Assembly: GCA_965207595.1 (NCBI GenBank)
Contig: CBDBMW010000012.1
Coordinates: forward strand, 1,364,001 to 1,428,000
Direction: 5' to 3'
DNA: 64,000 nucleotides
DNA from: JAGWAJ01 sp026707615
GTDB lineage: Bacteria > Acidobacteriota > Vicinamibacteria > Vicinamibacterales > UBA8438
In this document: positions 58,525 through 64,000 of the stretch, in pieces
How the letters are laid out: the number at the start of each line of letters is the position of its first letter
How positions within the stretch are numbered: the stretch's first letter is position 1
Notes under the pieces: model-generated
Told to the model about the DNA's origin: nothing
Databases searched by the model: none
Seen by the model: only the letters and a program-made list of their open reading frames with translations
Position numbers and translations under genes: made by a program

Positions 58525-59163
58525 TCAGTTCGCGGGCGGCGCCGGGGTCGGCGTCTGGTTCGGGTAGCGGGCGTAGTCGCTCTCGATCGCGGCGCGGATG
58601 TCCTGCACCGTGGCCCCGGAAGTGTGAAGCTGCTGCGCCTTGCGCGCCACGTCGACGCAGATTGTGCACGCCATGCCGTGCGTGTCCCACTCCCGCACGG
58701 TCCCGTCGGGATTGCGGGACCCGACGAAGCAGTCGGCGTTGCCGCCGTGCCCGGCCGTCTCGCAGCCGCAGTAGCAGGGAACGTACTCCAGCACGTCCGG
58801 CCGGTGCGCCGCGAAGGTGTACGCGTCCCGGATGACCTCGGGCGCGCGCGGCACCATGTTGGGCACGAGCGGCAGAGGCGGCAGCACGGCCCTGGGGTCG
58901 GGTACCGGCGTCCGCTCCTCGGGCGCCGGCGGCGCGGGCGCCCGCTCCGGGAGGCTCGGCTCTGCTTGGGCGTCCCCGCTGGCCGAGGCGACCTCGAACT
59001 CGGCGGCCGTCGTCGCCGGCGCATCGCCGGCCGTGCCCGCCGGCCAGAACATCGCCAGCGCGCCCCCTGCAACGAGGAGCGCCCCGCCGATGAGGATCCA
59101 CGGAGGACCGCCGCCGGCAGGTTCCTCCGGAACGCGGCGTGAGATTTGCTTCTTGGTGCCCAT
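58525..59163 (-). CDS. PCYCGC-motif exported protein
   Basis: A 212-residue protein with one N-terminal membrane segment (WILIGGALLVAGGALAMFW), a Pro/Ala/Glu-rich linker and a C-terminal domain containing VLEYVPCYCGCETAGHGG followed by MACTICVDVARKAQQLH. This is the PCYCGC family (PF13798), with five conserved cysteines that probably bind a metal or form disulphides outside the membrane. Its function is unknown; an uncleaved signal anchor is likely, as no lipobox is seen. A TATGAT box lies eight bases before the ATG. Confidence 0.85.
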   Translation of the reverse strand: MGTKKQISRRVPEEPAGGGPPWILIGGALLVAGGALAMFWPAGTAGDAPATTAAEFEVASASGDAQAEPSLPERAPAPPAPEERTPVPDPRAVLPPLPLVPNMVPRAPEVIRDAYTFAAHRPDVLEYVPCYCGCETAGHGGNADCFVGSRNPDGTVREWDTHGMACTICVDVARKAQQLHTSGATVQDIRAAIESDYARYPNQTPTPAPPAN

Positions 59164-59171
59164 AGGCCGGC

Positions 59172-59177
59172 ATCATA
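59172..59177 (-). promoter_or_regulatory. -10 box of the PCYCGC gene (TATGAT), nearly leaderless
   Basis: TATGAT on the minus strand (59177-59172) ends eight bases before the ATG at 59163; the leader would be one or two nucleotides. Confidence 0.55.
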
Positions 59178-59200
59178 CATCACGGACGGAGTGAAGAGCG

Positions 59201-60241
59201 ATGGCCGAGTCGAGCAGAGGCGTTGCCGTGGCGGCACCCCGCGGATCGGCGGATTCGGGCGGGTCGCGCGAAGTGCAGGGACTGCTCCGGCTGGGGTGCT
59301 CCCTGGCCGCCGCGGCGACGGCGGAGGGGCTGCGCGGCGCCCTGCGGGCCACCCTCCCGGCCCTGGTCGTGCCGGCCGGCGCCGCCTGGGCGCTCATCCG
59401 CATGGACGGGGTCTGGGTGGCGGTGGCCGGGGGCCGGCGCGAGGCCCCGCACCGTCCGCGCCCGGCCCTCGAGGCGGTCGCGGATCGTGTGCTGCGGCTC
59501 GAGCCGTCAGCGCTCGACCCGACCGGCGGGGTCGAGTGCGGGGGCCAGGTCTGCTTCCCGTTGCTCGCCGGCGGCACCGTCGTCGGCGTGCTCGGGGCCA
59601 GCCGGGCGTCGGCTGCCGCGAGCGGCGCCCGTCCGCTGCTGGCCGCGATCGCCACCGTGCTGGGCCTCGCGGTCGGCCGCGTCCGGCTGCTGCTGGAGGG
59701 GGGATCGGCCGGCCGCGACGGGCTGACCGGCTGCCGAACGCGGGCCGGCGGCATGCAGGCCCTGGACGCGGCGCTCGAGCGCGGCCGGCGCGCGGGGAGG
59801 CCGGTATCGCTCGTGATGGTCGACCTCGACCACTTCAAGTCCGTGAACGACCGTCACGGTCACCTCTGCGGCGATGCCGTGCTGGCCGCCGTCGGCGCCC
59901 GGCTCCGCGCCGGCGCGCGGAGGGGGGACCTCGGGTGCCGTTTCGGCGGCGACGAGTTCCTGGTCGTGCTGCCCGACACCCCGCGGGACGGCGCGGCGCG
60001 GGTCGCCGAGGCGTTGCGGCGCGGGATCGGGAGCATCGAGGTGCCGTGGCGCGGTGCGCGGGTGTCGACCGCGGCGAGCATGGGCGTCGCGTCCGGTGGG
60101 GAGTCCGGCGGCCGGGCGTTGATCGCCCGGGCCGACGCCGCGCTCTACCGCGCGAAGGAAGCGGGGCGGAATCGCGTCTGGGTCAGCCGGGGCCGCCGCC
60201 GGGAAGGCGGAAGCCGGCCGCGTTCTATACTCCTGCCGTGA
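59201..60241 (+). CDS. GAF-GGDEF diguanylate cyclase
   Basis: A 346-residue soluble protein. Residues about 30-160 look like a GAF-type sensor domain. The GGDEF domain from about 170 has DGLTGCRTR, MVDLDHFKSVNDRHGHLCGD and the active-site RFGGDEFLVVL. RRGD stands five residues before GGDEF, forming the inhibitory c-di-GMP site (RxxD). It should make the second messenger c-di-GMP under product inhibition. It diverges from the PCYCGC gene; its stop overlaps the start of the FabZ-like gene. Confidence 0.9.
   Translation: MAESSRGVAVAAPRGSADSGGSREVQGLLRLGCSLAAAATAEGLRGALRATLPALVVPAGAAWALIRMDGVWVAVAGGRREAPHRPRPALEAVADRVLRLEPSALDPTGGVECGGQVCFPLLAGGTVVGVLGASRASAAASGARPLLAAIATVLGLAVGRVRLLLEGGSAGRDGLTGCRTRAGGMQALDAALERGRRAGRPVSLVMVDLDHFKSVNDRHGHLCGDAVLAAVGARLRAGARRGDLGCRFGGDEFLVVLPDTPRDGAARVAEALRRGIGSIEVPWRGARVSTAASMGVASGGESGGRALIARADAALYRAKEAGRNRVWVSRGRRREGGSRPRSILLP
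60226..60231 (+). promoter_or_regulatory. -10 box of the FabZ-like gene (TATACT), leaderless
   Basis: TATACT ends exactly six bases before the GTG at 60238, inside the end of the GGDEF gene. The predicted transcript begins with the start codon. Confidence 0.6.
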
Positions 60242-60735
60242 CGACCACGCCGTTGGCGCTCCCCCTCGACCACGCGGCGATCGAGCGGATCCTCCCGCAC
60301 CGCTATCCGTTCCTGCTCGTCGACCGCATCACCGAGTTCGAGCTCGACAAGCGCATCGTCGGCATCAAGAACGTGTCGGCGAACGAGCGCTACCTGGCCC
60401 AGCGCCCGGGCCGGCCGCCCGTGCTCCCCCCGACCATCCTCACCGAGGCGGTCGCGCAGGTCGGCGCCATCCTCATCCTGGCCAAGCCCGAGAACCGCGA
60501 GAAGCTGCCCTACTTCATGGGCATCGAACGGGTCCGCTACCGGCGTCCGGTGCACCCGGGCGACGTCGTGGTCATCGAGGCCACGGTCGACCGGCTGCGA
60601 AGCCGCATGGGCCGGCTGAAGGGATTCGCGCGGGTCGGCGACGCGATCTGCGTCGAGGGGACGATGACCTTCGCGCTCGGTTCCAAGAAGGGCGCCGCGA
60701 ACGGCCGGCCGGTCGACGCGGCCGCATCCGGCTGA
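60238..60735 (+). CDS. fabZ: FabZ-like hotdog-fold protein lacking the catalytic histidine
   Basis: A 165-residue protein aligned along its length with FabZ (3-hydroxyacyl-ACP dehydratase): ILPHRYPFLLVDRI, KNVSANE, TEAVAQVGAILIL and ERVRYRRPVHPGDVVVIEA. In FabZ the catalytic pair is His in GHFPG and Glu in the IIEAMAQ helix. Here the first motif reads AQRPGRP, so arginine 56 (CGC at 60403-60405) replaces the histidine, while Glu70 is kept. It is therefore probably not an ordinary dehydratase. It stands alone, not in an lpxD-fabZ-lpxA cluster, and has its own predicted leaderless promoter. Confidence 0.8.
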   Translation: MTTTPLALPLDHAAIERILPHRYPFLLVDRITEFELDKRIVGIKNVSANERYLAQRPGRPPVLPPTILTEAVAQVGAILILAKPENREKLPYFMGIERVRYRRPVHPGDVVVIEATVDRLRSRMGRLKGFARVGDAICVEGTMTFALGSKKGAANGRPVDAAASG

Positions 60736-60901
60736 GACGAGGCCTCTCCACCACCCCCCGTCGCCAGCCCCCGCCTCCCGGGCACCCGGCCAGGCCCGGC
60801 CCCCGAGCGTCCTAACCAACAGGCGTCGATGTTTCGCAAGCGCGGCGGACGGCAGCCGGGCGGCTCCGCCGCCGGCGCGCGGCGACGCCCGGGAGGACGA
60901 G

Positions 60902-61786
60902 ATGACACTACGAGCACAGTCGCGTCTGGTGTGGGCGGGGGTTGCGGCCGCGGTTCTTGCCGGAGCGCCGGCCGCCGCGTCGAGCGCCGGTCAGGACCAG
61001 GACCCCGGCGCCGGCCAGGAGCTGGTGTACCGCCTGGAGACCAGGCTCGATGCCGGCAGCCGGATCGGGGTCACGGTGCAGGACGTCGAGGAGGGTGCCG
61101 CGGACGCCGCCGGCCCCGTCGAGGGGGCGGTCGTGGCGGCGGTGCGGCCCGGCTCCGCCGCGGGCGACGCCGGCCTCGAAGCGGGCGACGTGGTCGTGGA
61201 GTTCGACGGGGAGCGCGTGCGCAGCGCGCGTCAGTTCGCGCGCTTGGTGCGCGAGACGCCCCCGGGACGAGAGATCGCGGCAACGGTCGTGCGGGGGGCG
61301 GAGCGGCGCGAGGTGCGCCTCGCGCCGGAGCCGGGCGGAGGCGGGATGGCCCTCCTCCCCGACGGTGCGCGGGAAGGGATCGAGCGCACCGTCGACGCCC
61401 TGCGGCGCCGGTGGGGCTCCGGCGCCGGCGAACGGCCGTTCCCCCGGGTGGAGATCCACTCTCCCCGCCGGCTCGGCGTGCGGGTCCAGGCCATCGAGGG
61501 TCAGTTGGCCGACTACTTCGGAATCGAGAGCGGATCCGGCGTGCTGATCACCAGCGTGGAGGAAGGCTCGGCGGCAGCTCGGGCGGGGCTGCGGGCGGGC
61601 GACGTCATCACGGCCTTCGGCGAACACGAGATAGCCGACGTCCGCTCGTTGCGCCGCCGACTCTCCGCCGGAGCGGCCGGGGCGGACGTCGTCCTCACGG
61701 TGGTGCGCGATCGCATGGAGACCCGGGTGACGGCGCAACTCGAGGCGCCGGAGCGGGAGGGACGCCGGGAGCGGGTGCGGATCTGA
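60902..61786 (+). CDS. exported protein with two PDZ domains
   Basis: A 294-residue protein with a signal peptide (LVWAGVAAAVLAGAPAAASSA). Two PDZ domains are visible, at about residues 50-140 (RIGVTVQDVEEG, VRPGSAAGDAGLEAGDVVVEFDG) and 185-280 (GVLITSVEEGSAAARAGLRAGDVITAFGE). There is no protease domain, so it resembles the PDZ half of HtrA/DegP proteins and may be a periplasmic adaptor or substrate-binding protein. GGGAGGACGAG before the ATG is a strong ribosome-binding site. It ends 12 bp before the convergent sensor gene. Confidence 0.85.
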   Translation: MTLRAQSRLVWAGVAAAVLAGAPAAASSAGQDQDPGAGQELVYRLETRLDAGSRIGVTVQDVEEGAADAAGPVEGAVVAAVRPGSAAGDAGLEAGDVVVEFDGERVRSARQFARLVRETPPGREIAATVVRGAERREVRLAPEPGGGGMALLPDGAREGIERTVDALRRRWGSGAGERPFPRVEIHSPRRLGVRVQAIEGQLADYFGIESGSGVLITSVEEGSAAARAGLRAGDVITAFGEHEIADVRSLRRRLSAGAAGADVVLTVVRDRMETRVTAQLEAPEREGRRERVRI

Positions 61787-61798
61787 CGCGGCGGCCGG

Positions 61799-63046
61799 TC
61801 AGGCTTGCGCCCGCTGGCTCCCGGGGGCCGCCGCGGCGTCGGGGGCTACGAGGGTGGCGAGCTGGGCGGCGATGATGCGGGTGAGCGACTGCACGTCCCG
61901 CCTGGCCTCCCACCCTTCGCGGAGCTCCGCCGAGAGCACGCCGAAGCAGTTGATCGACGAGATCAGGGGCGCCACGATCGCCCCCGACCCGGTCGAGTCG
62001 GCGGGGACGACGTGCATCCGCCCCTCGCGGAACGCGGAGGCGGTGGCGTTCTCGCTGTCGTGCGGAATCGCGCCGAGCCGGGCGATCATCGCCTGGGAGT
62101 AGCCGTGGCAGACGGCCGGGCGAAGCGCCTCCCCGCTGCCGTCGTTCACCCAGACGATCATGCCGGAGGCGTTGAGCAGCTCGGCCGCGCGGCCGAGCAG
62201 GTCCGGCAGCTCCGTGGCGCTCGCCAGCGAGCCGAGATCCGTGCAGACGACGGCCGCGGCCGGGAGGTCGAGCTCGGGCACGACCGGCTCGGGGGCCGGC
62301 GCGTCGGCGGCCGCGGCCGGGCTCACGTCCTCCTCCGTGTCCGCGGTCAGGGTCAGATCGAGCAGGCTGCTGCCGGTGGCGGGCTGCACTCCCGAATCGA
62401 CCCCGGCGGCGGCGGGGTCGGCGGCGTCCTCGCCCTCTCCGTCGCGCGCCCGCAGGAGGGCCGCGAAGAACGTCAGGAGCGCCGCCAGGACTCCGCTGCC
62501 GGTGGCCAGGAAGAACGCCCGGGCCTGCGTGACGGCCTGCCGCGCGGCGGCGTCGTCGCGGGCGGTGCGCTCGAGGCCCAGCGCCCGGGTGACATGCCCG
62601 GCCGCCTCCGCGCCGAGCTCCGTGCCGTCCGCGAGCAGAAGGTCCCGGGCCAAGCCCGTCTCGCCCGCGGCGACGCGTTCCCGGGACGCCGCGCCCACAC
62701 CCTGCAGGTCGCCGATGGCCTCCGACGCGGCCTCGATGGCGCGTGAGGCCCCGCTTGCCGACGCCAGCCGCGTCAACTCCGCGAGGCCGGCCGCGATGGC
62801 GTCCGTGTGCGCGGCGATCTGCTCGGCCTGGAAGGCGCGGTCGGCATCGGCCGCGATGTAGGCCAGTTGAGAAGCTCGCAACTCGGCGAGGGAAGCCGCG
62901 ACCCCCCAGGCGTTTTCGGCGAACTCGCGGTCCCCGCCGCGCCCTTCGCCGATCTCGCGATCCAGGAGGGCGACCCAGTAGCTGGAGGCGAGCGCCACGC
63001 CAATCAGCGCGGTGAAGACGCTCACTCTCAGCCACCCAAGACGCAT
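61799..63046 (-). CDS. membrane sensor with periplasmic helical domain and cytoplasmic GAF-like domain
   Basis: A 415-residue protein. Membrane helices at about residues 6-28 and 170-192 flank a helical periplasmic region (about 140 residues) resembling four-helix-bundle sensor domains. A Pro/Ala/Asp-rich linker leads to a GAF-like domain (ELPDLLGRAAELLNASGMIVWVND... STGSGAIVAPLISSINCFGVLSAELREG). No kinase, GGDEF or methyl-accepting domain follows, so the output must pass through another protein. A TATAGT box lies 11 nt before the ATG. Confidence 0.75.
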   Translation of the reverse strand: MRLGWLRVSVFTALIGVALASSYWVALLDREIGEGRGGDREFAENAWGVAASLAELRASQLAYIAADADRAFQAEQIAAHTDAIAAGLAELTRLASASGASRAIEAASEAIGDLQGVGAASRERVAAGETGLARDLLLADGTELGAEAAGHVTRALGLERTARDDAAARQAVTQARAFFLATGSGVLAALLTFFAALLRARDGEGEDAADPAAAGVDSGVQPATGSSLLDLTLTADTEEDVSPAAAADAPAPEPVVPELDLPAAAVVCTDLGSLASATELPDLLGRAAELLNASGMIVWVNDGSGEALRPAVCHGYSQAMIARLGAIPHDSENATASAFREGRMHVVPADSTGSGAIVAPLISSINCFGVLSAELREGWEARRDVQSLTRIIAAQLATLVAPDAAAAPGSQRAQA

Positions 63047-63056
63047 GCTCGTCGCC

Positions 63057-63063
63057 TACTATA
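63057..63063. promoter_or_regulatory. overlapping divergent -10 boxes (TATAGT minus, TACTAT plus)
   Basis: TATAGT on the minus strand (63063-63058) serves the sensor gene; TACTAT on the plus strand (63057-63062) could serve the kinase gene at 63119. The two share bases, so the genes may compete for polymerase. Confidence 0.4.
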
Positions 63064-63118
63064 GCACCTTCCAGCCGGCGGAGCCCGCTCCCCGGGCGCC
63101 CGCCGGCGTGTCCCACGC

Positions 63119-64000
63119 ATGCAGGCAGGCATCATCGTCAATCCCTACGCCGGACGCAGGGGGCGGATCGCCGCCCGCACCGACCACCGGGCGCGCATGG
63201 CCCGCGAGGCGCTCGCCTCCTGCGGCATCCGGGGCGAGGTGGCGTTCACCGGCCGCCGGGGGACGGCTCGCGCGCTGGCCCGGTCGATCGTCGAGGCGGG
63301 CGCGACCAGCCTCGTCTGCTGGGGCGGCGACGGCACCGTCAACGAGGTCGCGTCGGAGGCGGCGCGCCACGGATTGCCGCTCGGCATCGTGCCGGGCGGG
63401 TCCGGGAACGGCCTGGCGCGCGAGCTCGGCCTCGAGCGGCAGCCGGAAGCAGCGCTCCGGACGGCCCTCCGCGGCGCGGAGCGCGTCCTGGACGCGGGGG
63501 AGATCGACGGCCGCTTCTTCGCGAACGTCGCGGGGATCGGCTTCGACGCGCATGTCGCGGGCCTCGCCGAGAGGTTCGAGCGCCGGGGTGCGTGGTCCTA
63601 CTTCGCGGCCGGCATCCCGGAGCTGCTGGCGTACCGTCCGTCGACCTACCGCATCCGCACGGGAGAGGACGTGTTCCGGTCCGCCGCACTGCTGGTGACC
63701 ATCGCCAACGGCCGGCAGTACGGCAACGGGGCGGTCATCGCGCCGCGCGCGCGACCGGACGATGGGCGGCTCGACCTGGTCTGCGTGCCCGCGCTCCCCA
63801 CCGCCGTCCTGTTCTGGCAGGCGCGCCGGCTGTTCACGGGCACGGTGGACCGGGTGCGCGGGGTGCGGACGGTGCCGATCGGCGACGCCGAGGTGAGCGG
63901 CGACGGGCCCCTCGCGTTCCACGTCGACGGCGAGGCGTGCTCGGGGGGCCCGAGCCTGCGGGTGCGGGTCCTCCCGCGCGCCCTGCGGGTACGCGTCCCC
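63119..64000 (+). CDS. diacylglycerol kinase / YegS-family lipid kinase (runs off the window end)
   Basis: 294 codons without a stop up to the window end, starting MQAGIIVNPYAGRRGRIAAR. The catalytic signature of the DAGK fold is GGDGTVNEVASEA, followed by IVPGGSGNGLARELGL and AGIGFDAHVAGLAE. Family members of about 300 residues phosphorylate diacylglycerol, sphingoid bases or undecaprenol, so the gene is nearly complete here. The C-terminal beta-sandwich end (FHVDGEACSGGPSLRVRVLP) is present. The substrate cannot be told from sequence. Confidence 0.88.
   Translation, partial: MQAGIIVNPYAGRRGRIAARTDHRARMAREALASCGIRGEVAFTGRRGTARALARSIVEAGATSLVCWGGDGTVNEVASEAARHGLPLGIVPGGSGNGLARELGLERQPEAALRTALRGAERVLDAGEIDGRFFANVAGIGFDAHVAGLAERFERRGAWSYFAAGIPELLAYRPSTYRIRTGEDVFRSAALLVTIANGRQYGNGAVIAPRARPDDGRLDLVCVPALPTAVLFWQARRLFTGTVDRVRGVRTVPIGDAEVSGDGPLAFHVDGEACSGGPSLRVRVLPRALRVRVP

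Overview
The window is a very GC-rich (roughly 70 percent or more), gene-dense bacterial chromosome segment that contains the replication origin. No rRNA, tRNA, insertion sequence, prophage or CRISPR array was recognised. The gene set (DUF1800/DUF1501 pair, PCYCGC-motif protein, NtrC-type regulators, Wzm/Wzt transporter, many GTG starts) fits a Gram-negative bacterium and suggests Acidobacteriota (Vicinamibacteria-like). That placement is inference; Myxococcota or Gemmatimonadota are not excluded.

Layout. 1-7.3 kb: a partial DUF885 gene (minus), then a probable operon rsmI-glmU-glmS-pcrA. 7.4-15.2 kb: nine overlapping genes for a membrane antiporter-type complex (MrpE, F, G, a detached MrpA C-terminal module, MrpB, C, D, then NuoL-like and NuoM-like subunits). 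15.3-22.4 kb, minus strand: dnaN-gyrB-gyrA and a lipoprotein gene. 22.4-24.4 kb: dnaA flanked by DnaA-box-like sequences; the likely oriC lies between dnaA and rpmH, where gene direction diverges. 24.4-35.5 kb, plus strand: rpmH-rnpA-yidD-yidC-khpB-mnmE-mnmG-rsmG, then a 1.8-kb array of ParB-binding (parS) palindromes, then parA-parB. 35.6-40.7 kb: the F1 half of ATP synthase (atpHAGDC) without Fo genes. 40.8-44.0 kb: a PP2C phosphatase and a Wzm/Wzt polysaccharide exporter. 44.0-50.4 kb: mfd, a SurA-like chaperone, dusB and a NUDIX hydrolase. 50.5-53.7 kb: the DUF1800/DUF1501 pair. 53.9-58.5 kb: a signalling cluster with a sigma54-dependent response regulator, an 82-residue protein resembling an isolated histidine-kinase dimerisation helix pair, a FliA-type sigma factor behind a sigma54 promoter, and a hybrid histidine kinase. 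58.5-64 kb: PCYCGC protein, diguanylate cyclase, FabZ-like protein, double-PDZ protein, membrane GAF sensor and a partial diacylglycerol kinase.

Most notable. (1) The parS array: eight near-perfect copies of a 16-bp palindrome plus two decayed ones, in tandem units that also carry duplicated fragments of the rsmG 3' end. (2) The antiporter operon has the gene order of the Mbh hydrogenase membrane arm but no hydrogenase, and its NuoL-like subunit has lysine where the essential TM5 glutamate is expected. (3) A candidate phosphorelay/sigma cascade at 53.9-58.5 kb. (4) A FabZ-like protein lacking the catalytic histidine. (5) Several genes whose -10 boxes lie so close to the start codon that their mRNAs should be leaderless. 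(6) In-frame tandem-repeat expansions in rsmI, mrpD and wzt. The mechanisms proposed are inferences from sequence alone.
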